Assembly (NCBI GenBank): GCA_937868725.1
Contig: CALMMQ010000046.1
Coordinates: 29,015 to 93,014, forward strand
Source: an uncultured Pleomorphomonas sp.
GTDB lineage: Bacteria; Pseudomonadota; Alphaproteobacteria; Rhizobiales; Pleomorphomonadaceae
Reading direction: 5' to 3'
DNA: 64,000 nt
Shown: positions 53,114 through 61,324 of the stretch, piece after piece
Numbering within the stretch: position 1 is the first letter of the stretch
Layout of the letters: every line of letters begins with the position of its first letter
The notes under the pieces: generated by a model
What the model was told of the DNA's origin: nothing
What the model saw: only the letters and a program-made list of their open reading frames with translations
Databases searched by the model: none
Program-made: the position numbers and the translations under genes

Positions 53114-54318
53114 CCGGTACGCCCGGCGATCTCCTGGCCACCATCGCGCCGGCTGCGGCGGGCACGCCGGACATCGGCTTTGGCGTCTACGTCCATTGGC
53201 CGTTCTGTGCCCGCAAGTGCCCGTACTGCGACTTCAACAGTCACGTCCGGCCCCGTGGCATCGACGAGGACGGCTATCTCGACGCCTTCCGGCGCGAACT
53301 GGCCGCCAACGCCGCCCTGACGCCGGGCCGCACCGTCACCTCGGTGTTCCTCGGCGGCGGCACGCCGTCGCTGATGCGGCCGCAGGCGGTCGCGACGGTG
53401 CTCGAGGCCATCGCCGGTCATTGGACCGTCGCCGCCGACGCGGAAATCACCCTTGAGGCCAATCCGTCCTCGGCCGATGCCGGTCGCTTCCGCGGCTATC
53501 GCGCCGCCGGCGTCAACCGGCTGTCGCTCGGCGTGCAGGCCCTCGACGACGCGGCGCTGAAGTTCCTCGGCCGCCTGCACAACGTCGAGGAGGCGCTGGC
53601 CGCCGTCGAGATGGCGCGCGCCACCTTCCCGCGCCTGTCCTTCGACCTCATCTATGCCCGACCGGACCAGACCGCCGCCGCCTGGGAGGCGGAGCTGAGG
53701 CGCGCCATCGGCTTTGCCGCCGACCACCTGTCGCTCTATCAGCTGACCATCGAGCCGGACACCGCCTTCGCCCGCCTGCGCGACGCCGGCAAGCTCATCG
53801 TGCCCGACGTCGACGCCGCCGCCGATCTCTACGACCTGACGCGCGCCATCACTGCCGCCGCCGGTCTGCCGGCCTACGAGATTTCCAACCACGCCGCGCC
53901 CGGTGGCGAGAGCCGGCACAATCTGCTCTACTGGCGCTACGGCGAATACGTCGGTGTCGGCCCCGGCGCCCACGGTCGCATCGTGCTCGACGACGCCACG
54001 GCCCGGCTCGCCACCGCCACCGAACGTCAGCCGGAACGCTGGATGGAGCGCGTCGCCGCCTGCGGCAACGGCGTCATCGAGACCGAGACGATCTTCGGCG
54101 AATCGGCGGGGGATGAAATGCTGCTGATGGGCTTGCGCCTCGTCGAGGGCATCGACGTCGGCCGTTACGAGGCCATCGCCGGCCGCCGTTTCGACGAGCG
54201 GCGCGTCGCCGATCTTCTCAGCCACGGCATGATCGAGGTGCTGGCCGATGGCCGCATCCGCACGACGCCGGCCGGTGCGTCGGTATTGGACGCCGTCGTG
54301 GCCGATCTCGCCGCCTGA
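53110..54318 (+). CDS. hemW: Heme chaperone HemW
   Basis: Radical-SAM protein formerly called oxygen-independent coproporphyrinogen oxidase-like; binds and inserts heme into respiratory proteins in the cases studied. 402 residues. Cluster Cys33, Cys37 and Cys40 in FCARKCPYCDFNSH, then FLGGGTPSLM, EANPSSADAGRF, GVNRLSLGVQALDD and the C-terminal winged-helix HemN segment. The HemW-type CxxxCxxCxF without an extra downstream cysteine separates it from HemN. Convergent with the sugar kinase gene. Confidence 0.94.
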   Translation: MTGTPGDLLATIAPAAAGTPDIGFGVYVHWPFCARKCPYCDFNSHVRPRGIDEDGYLDAFRRELAANAALTPGRTVTSVFLGGGTPSLMRPQAVATVLEAIAGHWTVAADAEITLEANPSSADAGRFRGYRAAGVNRLSLGVQALDDAALKFLGRLHNVEEALAAVEMARATFPRLSFDLIYARPDQTAAAWEAELRRAIGFAADHLSLYQLTIEPDTAFARLRDAGKLIVPDVDAAADLYDLTRAITAAAGLPAYEISNHAAPGGESRHNLLYWRYGEYVGVGPGAHGRIVLDDATARLATATERQPERWMERVAACGNGVIETETIFGESAGDEMLLMGLRLVEGIDVGRYEAIAGRRFDERRVADLLSHGMIEVLADGRIRTTPAGASVLDAVVADLAA

Positions 54319-54341
54319 GGCGGCGAGACGAGCCAGACCGG

Positions 54342-55814
54342 TCAGCGACCGGTGGACAGGATGTGGGCGATGGCCGCCGCCCAGCGGTCGAGATGGCCCT
54401 GACGCGTCGCCGCGTCGATGGCGGGCGTGAACACCCGCTGCGCCGCCGCGCCGCCGCGATCGCCGAGCCCGAGGCCGATGCCGGCGATGGCCGCCGCTCC
54501 CACCGCCGACAGTTCGGCCACCGAGCCGCGCTGGACCGGCTTGCCGATGATGTCGGCCTGGAACTGCATCAGCAGATCGTTGCGCGAGGCGCCGCCGTCC
54601 ACCGACAGGCCGGCGAGCGGCGCGCCGATGTCGGCCTCGATGGCGGCGAGCACGTCGGCCACCTGGAAGGCGATGGCTTCGATGGCGGCGCGGGCGACGT
54701 GGGCCGGCTTGGTGCCGAGGGCGAGACCGGTGATCTCGCCGCGCACGTCGTTGCGCCACCAGGGGGCGCCGAGCCCGACCAGGGCCGGCACGAAGACGAC
54801 GCTGTGGCTGTCGGGCACCGAGGCGGCGAGGTCGCCGAGCGCACTGGCGTCGGCGACGCCGAGCAGTTCGGCCATGAAGGCGGCGGTCTGGCCCGATACC
54901 GAGATGTTGCCCTCGATGGCATAGCTGACCTTGCCGCCGAGCGACCAGGCGATGGTGCCGGAGAGGCCGTGGCCGGAGCGGATCGGCGTCGGCACCAGCG
55001 ACATCAGCGACGTGCCGGTACCGTAGGTGGCCTTGACGAAGCCGGGCGTGCGCACGCCGTGGCCGAACAGGGCGGCGTGGGAATCGCCGACCATGGCGTG
55101 GATGGGAATACCGGCCGGCAGGGCGGTGGCGCCGGCGGCGGTTACGCCGAAGCGGCTGTCGGACGAACCCACCGCCGGCAGCAGCGATGGCGGCACGCCG
55201 AACAGGTCCAGCAGTTCGTCGCTCCAGGCGAGACGGCGGGTGTCGAACAGTTGCGTGCGTGCGGCGTTGGAATGGTCGGTGGCGTGGACGGCGCCACCGG
55301 TGAGGTTCCACAGCAGCCAGCTGTCGACGGTGCCAGCCGCCAGTCGTCCGGCCGCCGCGGCGGCGCGGCCGCCGGGGGCGCGGTCGAGCAGCCAGGCGAT
55401 CTTGCTGGCCGGGAACAGCGGGTTGATGGCGAGGCCGGTGGTCCTCTCGACGAGGTCGTTGTGACCGGCGGCGATCAGCGCTTCGCAGGCCGCCGAGGTG
55501 CGGCGGCACTGCCAGATGACGCAGGGACCGACGGGCGCGCCGGTGGCCCGGTCCCAGACGATCACCGATTCGCGCTGGTTGGAGATGGCCAGCGCGGCGA
55601 TGCGTCCGGCCTCGGGGTGGACGGCGAGCTGGTTGATCACCGTTCGCACGCTCTGCCAGAGATCGGTGGCCGATTGCTCGGCCCAGCCCGACTGCGGATA
55701 GCTGACTGTCATCGGCGCCGAGGCGCTGGCGATCACCGCGCCGTCGGCGGTCACTAGCAGCGCCTTGGTGTTGGTGGTGCCCTGGTCGATGGCCAGGATG
55801 AGCGGCGCGCTCAC
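54342..55814 (-). CDS. FGGY-family carbohydrate kinase
   Basis: ATP-dependent sugar kinase, 490 residues. Phosphate-1 loop ILAIDQGTTNTKALL, phosphate-2 KATYGTGTSLM, adenosine segment SVDGGASRNDLLMQFQADI, and GDSHAALFGHG. It looks nearest to glycerol or pentulose kinases; specificity is not decidable by eye. Start is GTG at 55814, overlapping the transketolase stop by 4 bases; no in-frame ATG precedes the core. Last gene of the isomerase-transketolase-kinase operon; it would phosphorylate the ketose made by the isomerase. Confidence 0.88.
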   Translation of the reverse strand: MSAPLILAIDQGTTNTKALLVTADGAVIASASAPMTVSYPQSGWAEQSATDLWQSVRTVINQLAVHPEAGRIAALAISNQRESVIVWDRATGAPVGPCVIWQCRRTSAACEALIAAGHNDLVERTTGLAINPLFPASKIAWLLDRAPGGRAAAAAGRLAAGTVDSWLLWNLTGGAVHATDHSNAARTQLFDTRRLAWSDELLDLFGVPPSLLPAVGSSDSRFGVTAAGATALPAGIPIHAMVGDSHAALFGHGVRTPGFVKATYGTGTSLMSLVPTPIRSGHGLSGTIAWSLGGKVSYAIEGNISVSGQTAAFMAELLGVADASALGDLAASVPDSHSVVFVPALVGLGAPWWRNDVRGEITGLALGTKPAHVARAAIEAIAFQVADVLAAIEADIGAPLAGLSVDGGASRNDLLMQFQADIIGKPVQRGSVAELSAVGAAAIAGIGLGLGDRGGAAAQRVFTPAIDAATRQGHLDRWAAAIAHILSTGR

Positions 55815-56773
55815 GACCGCACCTTGCGGCCGATCGCCTTGCGGGCGGCGGCGGCGATGCCGTCGGCGCTGAGGCCGTAGCGATCGAACAGGAACTTGAC
55901 GCTGCCGGTCGGGCAGAAGTCCGGAAAACCGAGGATTTCCATCGGCACCGGCCGGTTGAGGGCCAGCACCTCGGCCACGGCGCCGCCGAGACCGCCGCGC
56001 ACCGAGGCCTCCTCGACGGTGACCACGGCGCCGGTGGCGGCGGCGGCCAGGATGGCGTCCTGATCGAGCGGGTTCATCCAGCTCATGTTGACGACGCGGG
56101 CGGCCACGCCCTCGGCGGCCAGTTGGTCGGCGGCGGCCAGCGCCAGGTGCACCATGACGCCGTTGGCGAGAATGGCGACGTCCTCGCCCGATCGCAGCAT
56201 CTCGGCCTTGCCGGGGGCGAACGTCGGCTGGGCGCGGTCCAGCGCCGGCACCGGGAAGCGCGATACGCGGATGAACACCGGTCCGTCGTGGGCGGCGGCC
56301 CAGCGCATCGCCTCGGCCGTTTCCCACGGATCGGCCGGCACGATGACCTTGAGCTCACGGAACAGCCGCAGCCAGGCCAGATCCTCGATCGAGTGGTGCG
56401 TCGGGCCGAGTTCGCCGTAGCCGATGCCGGGCGACTGGCCGCACAGCTTGACGTTGACGTTGGAGTAGGCGATGTCGGCCTTGATCTGCTCGAGGGCGCG
56501 GCCGGTCAGGAAGCAGGCGGCGGCCGAGACGAACGGCACCAGACCGCCGTTGGCAAGGCCGGCGCCGACGCCGACCATGTTCTGTTCGGCGATGCCGACG
56601 TTGACCGTGCGGTCCGGCCAGCGCTTCTTGAAGGCGCCGAGCTTGGACGAGCCGACGCTGTCGTTGACGACGGTGACGATGCGGCTATCGGCCTCGGCCA
56701 GTTCCTCGAGGGTGCGGGCAAAGGCGTCGCGGCAGTCGAAACGGCCGGCGGCGGTGCTGGGGGCGGCGCTCAT
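55811..56773 (-). CDS. Transketolase, C-terminal (pyrimidine-binding) subunit
   Basis: 320 residues. The PYR domain carries the cofactor-activating glutamate Glu63 in NVGIAEQNMVGVGAGLANGG and the substrate loop GYGELGPTHHSIEDLAWLR. The C-terminal transketolase domain (VVNMSWMNPLDQDAI, VEEASVRGGLG) follows. Split transketolases serve several catabolic routes distinct from the housekeeping enzyme, including the apulose-4-phosphate enzyme. The ATG overlaps the N-subunit stop by 1 base (TGATG), so the two are made together. Confidence 0.92.
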   Translation of the reverse strand: MSAAPSTAAGRFDCRDAFARTLEELAEADSRIVTVVNDSVGSSKLGAFKKRWPDRTVNVGIAEQNMVGVGAGLANGGLVPFVSAAACFLTGRALEQIKADIAYSNVNVKLCGQSPGIGYGELGPTHHSIEDLAWLRLFRELKVIVPADPWETAEAMRWAAAHDGPVFIRVSRFPVPALDRAQPTFAPGKAEMLRSGEDVAILANGVMVHLALAAADQLAAEGVAARVVNMSWMNPLDQDAILAAAATGAVVTVEEASVRGGLGGAVAEVLALNRPVPMEILGFPDFCPTGSVKFLFDRYGLSADGIAAAARKAIGRKVRS

Positions 56774-57624
56774 CAGATCAGCTCCTTCATGGCCTGGGCG
56801 AACTGTTCGGGGTTCGGCACGCCGTGATGCCAGGACACATTGTCTTCCATGAACGATACGCCCTTGCCCTTGACGGTGTTGGCAATGACGCAGAGCGGCT
56901 TGTCGCGGCCGGCCGGATCGGCTCCGAGCACGGCGAGCAGGGCACCGACGTCGTGGCCATCGATCATCTCGACGTGGAAGCCGAAGGCGCGGAACTTGTC
57001 GTCGAGCGGGTCGAGCCCCGCCGTTTCCTCGGTGCGGGCCCCCTGCTGCAGCCGGTTGCGGTCGACGATCAGCGTCAGCCGGTTGAGCTTGCGGTGGCCG
57101 GCGGTCATCGCCGCTTCCCAGTTGGAGCCTTCCTGCAGTTCGCCGTCGCCGGTCAGCACGAAGGTGCGGTGATCGCTGCCGGTGAGCTGGCCGGCGATGG
57201 CGATGCCGACGCCCACCGGGAAGCCATGGCCGAGCGGACCGGTGTTGGTCTCGATGCCCGGCAGGTAGTTGCGGTTGGGGTGGCCGGCCAGCCGCGTCAG
57301 CGGCCGCATGTAGGTCGCAAGCTCGGCCTCGGGGAAATAGCCGGCGGCGCAAAGACAGGCGTAGATGGCGCCGGTGCAATGGCCCTTGCTCATGATGAAG
57401 CGGTCACGGCCGGGGGCGCGCGGTACCGCGGGGTCGTAACGCATGACGCCGAAATACAGCGTCGCCAGAATGTCGGCGGCCGAGAAGTCGCCGCCGGGGT
57501 GGCCGAGCTGGGCGTCGAATACCATCTTGAAGGCGTGGCGGCGAATCCAGAGCGCCTTGTCGCGTATCAATGCGATCCGGTCGCCGGTGCCGGCGGGCAC
57601 CGAGGCGGTGAGTGTAGACATCAT
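56773..57624 (-). CDS. Transketolase, N-terminal (pyrophosphate-binding) subunit
   Basis: 283 residues. Thiamine diphosphate site GDGELQEG at about 159-166 with the closing Asn in IVDRN (about 186-190). Phosphate contacts at GHPGGDFSAADILATLYF (His42), SKGHCTGAIY and GPLGHGFPVGVG. Together with the next gene it makes one complete transketolase. 68 bases downstream of the isomerase gene, with a hairpin in the gap. Confidence 0.93.
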   Translation of the reverse strand: MMSTLTASVPAGTGDRIALIRDKALWIRRHAFKMVFDAQLGHPGGDFSAADILATLYFGVMRYDPAVPRAPGRDRFIMSKGHCTGAIYACLCAAGYFPEAELATYMRPLTRLAGHPNRNYLPGIETNTGPLGHGFPVGVGIAIAGQLTGSDHRTFVLTGDGELQEGSNWEAAMTAGHRKLNRLTLIVDRNRLQQGARTEETAGLDPLDDKFRAFGFHVEMIDGHDVGALLAVLGADPAGRDKPLCVIANTVKGKGVSFMEDNVSWHHGVPNPEQFAQAMKELI

Positions 57625-57640
57625 GTTTCTCCGAAGCCGG

Positions 57641-57670
57641 GTTTCCCGCCGTCCGTTGGCGACGGGAAAC
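57641..57670 (-). other. Intercistronic hairpin in the sugar operon
   Basis: On the minus-strand RNA GTTTCCCGTCG pairs with CGGCGGGAAAC (11 bp, one G-U). There is no T-run, so it is a candidate for mRNA processing or stabilisation rather than termination. Confidence 0.5.
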
Positions 57671-57692
57671 GTCGGGCCTGTCCTGATCGGCG

Positions 57693-59150
57693 TCAGCGGT
57701 AGTCGAACGTCGGCAGCGGCTCGCTGTTGTGCAGGTAGAGTGGCAGGTCGAGATAGCGGCCGACGGCTTCGCCGACCACCTCGCCCCAGTGGCCGCGCAC
57801 CATGGCGACATGGTGCTCGAAGCCGTGCTGCGTCACCACCTTGAGCAGGCGGCGCAGGCGCTTGACCTCGATGACGGCGATGCCGCCATCCATGCCGTAG
57901 GGGTCGTCGGTGAAGGCGCCCTCGCCGGCGTAGGCCTTGATGGTGGCGGCGCCGTCATCGGACGAGAAGCGCAGGAACGTCGCCGGGCCGGCGGCGACCT
58001 TGCCCTTGACGGCGCCGAAGCACTTGTCGCGGCCGATGGTTTCGCCGAGCACGTCGAGCTCGCCGATGTTGGGCGTCACGCCGAGGAAGCTCTTGGGATA
58101 GTTGCCGCAATGGGTGCCGACGCACTTGTCGGCGTCGTAGCCGTAGTTGTTGTTCCAGTCGAGAATGGCGGCCGGCTGGCCGGCGGCCAGCGTCAGCGCG
58201 TACATCGACAGCGTGCCGAGCACGTCGACCTCGCAGGCGCTCGGCATCAGCTTCTCGCCCATCATCGACATCGACAGGCAGGTGGCGCAGCCGAAGTTGT
58301 CCTGCAGCGACCGCCAGCACTGGATGGCCGAGGCGTCGCAGTCGTTCTCGGCGATCCATTCGTCGACGGCGATCGACCACTTGGCCTGACGGACGATCTG
58401 CTCGGGGCGGACATGGCCGTCGATGCGGCCGTAGGCGCCGATCGCCGTAAGCTTGTCCTTGACGGCCGCGGCCTGATCGTCGAGTGCCTTGGCCCGGCCG
58501 ATGATCTCCGAGAGGTCGACGGGGATGACGGTGACGCCGAGCTTCTGCAGCAGCTTTTCCGAATAGCGCATGGTCTGGAACGGCGCCGTGCGGGCGCCGA
58601 TGGCGCCGATGCGGGCGTGGCGCAGGCCGCGCACCGTGCGGGCCACGCGGGCGAAGCGGTCGAGATCGGCGGCGAATTCGGCGCCGTCGAGGTCGGAGGT
58701 ATGGCTGGTCGTCTCGCTGAACGGCACGCCGTACTGGAAGAAGTTGTTGGCCACCGAGATCTTGCCGCAGAAGGCGTCGCGGCGGTTCTTGACGTCGACC
58801 TTGTCGAAGGTGTCGTTGCAGGCCTGCAGCAGGATCGGCACGTTGAGGCCAGCGGCGCGCACCAGCTCGATGACGGCGATCTCGTCGCCGAAGTTGGCCA
58901 GCGACACCACCAGACCGTCGATCTCGTCACGATGGTCGGCGAAATAGCGGGCGTAGAGCTCGGCGTCGGCGCGCGTCTGCACGGCGCCATTGACGGTGGC
59001 CTCGATCGGCGGGATGAAGCCGCGGGCGCCGATGGCGGCCACCTGCGCCTCCAGCTGCTGACGGGCCAGAATGCAGGGGGCGCCGTTGAAGAACTGCCGG
59101 CTGCCGATGACCAGGCCGAGGCCGGTCGGACGGCTCAATACACCGTTCAT
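57693..59150 (-). CDS. L-fucose/L-arabinose isomerase-like protein
   Basis: 485 residues, resembling the fucose isomerase superfamily (aldose-ketose isomerases with a metal ion). Candidate metal ligands are Glu307 in PSACEVDVLG, Asp331 in ILDWNNNYGYD and a C-terminal histidine (His446/447 in GFEHHVAMVRGH). The N-terminal part has VVSLANFGDE and LLQACNDTF. It is shorter than FucI (about 590), and several cysteines cluster near 288-291. First gene of the operon, with GGAGGAAATGAC before the ATG and its own promoter. The substrate is not identified. Confidence 0.8.
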   Translation of the reverse strand: MNGVLSRPTGLGLVIGSRQFFNGAPCILARQQLEAQVAAIGARGFIPPIEATVNGAVQTRADAELYARYFADHRDEIDGLVVSLANFGDEIAVIELVRAAGLNVPILLQACNDTFDKVDVKNRRDAFCGKISVANNFFQYGVPFSETTSHTSDLDGAEFAADLDRFARVARTVRGLRHARIGAIGARTAPFQTMRYSEKLLQKLGVTVIPVDLSEIIGRAKALDDQAAAVKDKLTAIGAYGRIDGHVRPEQIVRQAKWSIAVDEWIAENDCDASAIQCWRSLQDNFGCATCLSMSMMGEKLMPSACEVDVLGTLSMYALTLAAGQPAAILDWNNNYGYDADKCVGTHCGNYPKSFLGVTPNIGELDVLGETIGRDKCFGAVKGKVAAGPATFLRFSSDDGAATIKAYAGEGAFTDDPYGMDGGIAVIEVKRLRRLLKVVTQHGFEHHVAMVRGHWGEVVGEAVGRYLDLPLYLHNSEPLPTFDYR

Positions 59151-59233
59151 GTCATTTCCTCCCGATGGCGCCGCTGCGCGGGCGCCTAAGCCAAAAGTCG
59201 CGATTTGCGATTTCTATCGAATTTTTCTGTTTG

Positions 59234-59262
59234 ATGATGTTTGCTTGCGCTATCTTTGTCAA
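59234..59262 (-). promoter_or_regulatory. Promoter of the isomerase-transketolase-kinase operon
   Basis: On the minus strand TTGACA (59257-59262) and CATCAT (59234-59239) are 17 bases apart. Just downstream (59199-59224), two tandem AAATCGC units and TTCGATAGAAATCG form a plausible repressor site for the divergent DeoR gene. Confidence 0.6.
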
Positions 59263-59420
59263 TAGGTTTCCTGGGGCAAGGCGACCATCGGCGCGGCCAA
59301 CGGTGGGAATCGTCGGCCCGTCCCTTGCATCGTGGCGCCGGCGTCGGGCAAAAGCACTGGCGCGGTTGAGGCAATCGGCTATAAACGGCAGCAGACACAG
59401 CGAAGGCGGCATTGGTCACC

Positions 59421-60266
59421 ATGGCATCGAAAACGGAAGAATCGGCGACCGCCAGCGCCGCGCGCCGGCCGGTTTCCGAACAGGCGCCGACGCTGACCGG
59501 CTTGCTTGCCGAACCGCGCCGGATGAAGATTCTCGAATGGCTGCAAGAGGAAGGCAGTGCGCGGGTGCGCGAGCTGTCGACCGCCTTCCGCGTTTCCGAG
59601 GCAACCATCCGTCAGGATCTCGAGCGCCTCGAACAGGATGGCTACGTGCTGCGCGAGCACGGCGGCGCCTACCTCAAGACGGTGCAGCAGCAGGTTGGCG
59701 CCATGTCGCTGCAGCACGTCGAGAACATGGACAAGAAGCGCAAGATCGGCGCGGCGGCGGCGGCGCTGGTGCGCACTGGCGAGACGATCATCCTCGACGC
59801 CGGCTCGACCACCACCGAGATCGCCCATCGCCTGGTGACGCGCGAAGCGCTGACCGTCATCACCAACGCCCTCAACATTGCCATCATCCTCGGCGCCATT
59901 CCCGGCTACGCCGTGCACATGCCCGGCGGCCAGTTCAAGGCGCCGACGTTGTCGCTCAGCGGCGACAAGTCCGTTGAATATTTCCGTAACATCTTCGCCT
60001 CGAAGGTGTTTCTGGCCACCGCCGGCGTGTCGCTCGACGCCGGGCTGACCTATCCGTCGTTCGCCGACCTGCAGCTCAAGGAAGCGATGATCAAGGCGGC
60101 CGCCCACGTCTACCTGGTGGCCGATTCGACCAAGATCAACCGCACCTCGTTCACCCGCCTCAGCAACCTCGACGTCATCCATTCCTTCATCACCGACGAC
60201 GGCATTTCCGATTCGGATGCCAAGGAATTCGAGCGCCGCGGCATCGAGCTGATCGTCGCCGTCTGA
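59421..60266 (+). CDS. DeoR/GlpR-family transcriptional regulator
   Basis: 281 residues: N-terminal winged helix (about 27-85) with RMKILEWLQEEGSARVREL and FRVSEATIRQDLERLEQDGY, then a sugar-phosphate sensor domain (about 95-275) with ILDAGSTTTEIAHRL, AVHMPGGQFK and LVADSTKINRTSF. Such repressors are usually released by a phosphorylated intermediate, here perhaps the kinase product. A TTG three codons upstream is an alternative start. It is divergent from the catabolic operon and upstream of the transporter operon, so it can control both. Confidence 0.94.
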   Translation: MASKTEESATASAARRPVSEQAPTLTGLLAEPRRMKILEWLQEEGSARVRELSTAFRVSEATIRQDLERLEQDGYVLREHGGAYLKTVQQQVGAMSLQHVENMDKKRKIGAAAAALVRTGETIILDAGSTTTEIAHRLVTREALTVITNALNIAIILGAIPGYAVHMPGGQFKAPTLSLSGDKSVEYFRNIFASKVFLATAGVSLDAGLTYPSFADLQLKEAMIKAAAHVYLVADSTKINRTSFTRLSNLDVIHSFITDDGISDSDAKEFERRGIELIVAV

Positions 60267-60622
60267 CCGCCAAAATCCCTGCCGCAACGCCCGCTGGGCG
60301 CCGCTGCCGCATTGCTGCGTCGATTCGACCGCGGCGATGACAGCTGCGCGATTGCTACGCGATCACTTTTGATTTTTTGCGACTAAAGACTATTTCTTGG
60401 CAGGCGTTGGCAACAGACCGCAGCGGCACTGGCCGAAAGTTCATTGCCATTCCAAACAGCCGGGAATCTGGGCAAATTCAACGCAATAGAACGGCAGTGA
60501 ACGGGGTGCACGACCGGCATCTGCCGTGATGGCCTTCAACATCGTTGACAAATGCGAGAAAACGAAAATAATCGAAAGAAGGATGAGGTCTGGCGGGTGG
60601 AAGCCTGCCAAGGGAGGAAAGC
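60267..60622. other. 356-base gap between the DeoR gene and the transporter operon
   Basis: No gene is seen. The left 90 bases are GC-rich with short imperfect repeats, then comes an AT-rich patch near 60366-60396. The right end holds the transporter promoter and a strong ribosome site (GGGAGGAAAGC) before the DUF2291 gene. Confidence 0.6.
60545..60572 (+). promoter_or_regulatory. Promoter of the sugar transporter operon
   Basis: TTGACA (60545-60550) and AATAAT (60567-60572) are 16 bases apart, 50 bases before the DUF2291 start. The overlapping ACGAAAATAATCGAAAG has two CGAAA units, a possible DeoR-family site. Confidence 0.6.
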
Positions 60623-61324
60623 ATGACCGCACGACACTTGCCGCGCCGGCTGCCGGCCGGAACGGATGGCGCTGTCTCGCCGGCTGCCGGGCCGTCCCGT
60701 CGCCGCGTACTGGCCGTACTGGCCGCCGCCGCGCTGGCCGGCTGCAAGATCCTGCCGATCGCCCGTGAGGGCGAGGGCACGGAGCACAAGTTCAACGGCA
60801 AGGATGTCGTCGACAAGTTCTGGTCCAGCGACGTGCTGCCGGTGCTGCGCGACAAGGCCGTGCCCATCGAGACGGTGCTCGACGCCGTCGCCGCCGATCT
60901 CAACGCCGCCGGCGCCAAGCTCGGCCACCGCCCGGCCGAGGAAGGCAGCCCCTGGAGCTTCATCGTCAAGGGCCACGCCGTCGTCAAGGAGAAGAACACC
61001 GCCTCGCGCGCCGGTACCGTCGTTGTCGACATCGCCACCGCCAAGGGGCCGGTGCCGGTCACCATCCAGATCGGACCGGTGCTCAAGGGCAATGCCCTGC
61101 GCGACGCCATGCCGTTCATCAACTTCCAGAACTTCACCAACCAGATCGACTTCGCCGAGGTCGGCCGCGCCTTCAACGCCCGCGCCCTCGCCGAATTCAC
61201 CGCCGCCGCCGAGGCCATCGCCGTCGGTCAGGACATCGCCTTCACCGGCGCCTTCTCGCTCAACACCGCCACCGACAAGGTGCAGGTGACGCCGGTCCTG
61301 CTCGGGCCGGCAGGAGGCGCCTGA
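60623..61324 (+). CDS. DUF2291 family lipoprotein
   Basis: 233 residues. N-terminal signal with twin arginines and lipobox (SRRRVLAVLAAAALAGC, Cys41), then the DUF2291 domain (about 45-230) with FNGKDVVDKFW and FINFQNFTNQIDFAEVGRAFN. DUF2291 genes commonly sit in ribose-type ABC operons; their role is unknown but a periplasmic accessory to transport is likely. Good ribosome site GGGAGG upstream. Its stop overlaps the ATPase start by 1 base. Confidence 0.9.
   Translation: MTARHLPRRLPAGTDGAVSPAAGPSRRRVLAVLAAAALAGCKILPIAREGEGTEHKFNGKDVVDKFWSSDVLPVLRDKAVPIETVLDAVAADLNAAGAKLGHRPAEEGSPWSFIVKGHAVVKEKNTASRAGTVVVDIATAKGPVPVTIQIGPVLKGNALRDAMPFINFQNFTNQIDFAEVGRAFNARALAEFTAAAEAIAVGQDIAFTGAFSLNTATDKVQVTPVLLGPAGGA

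Noticed and set aside
52948..55509. 853-codon open frame on the minus strand across hemW and the kinase gene
   Set aside because: Half is antisense to hemW and half is an out-of-frame reading of the kinase; composition is typical of GC-rich artefacts.
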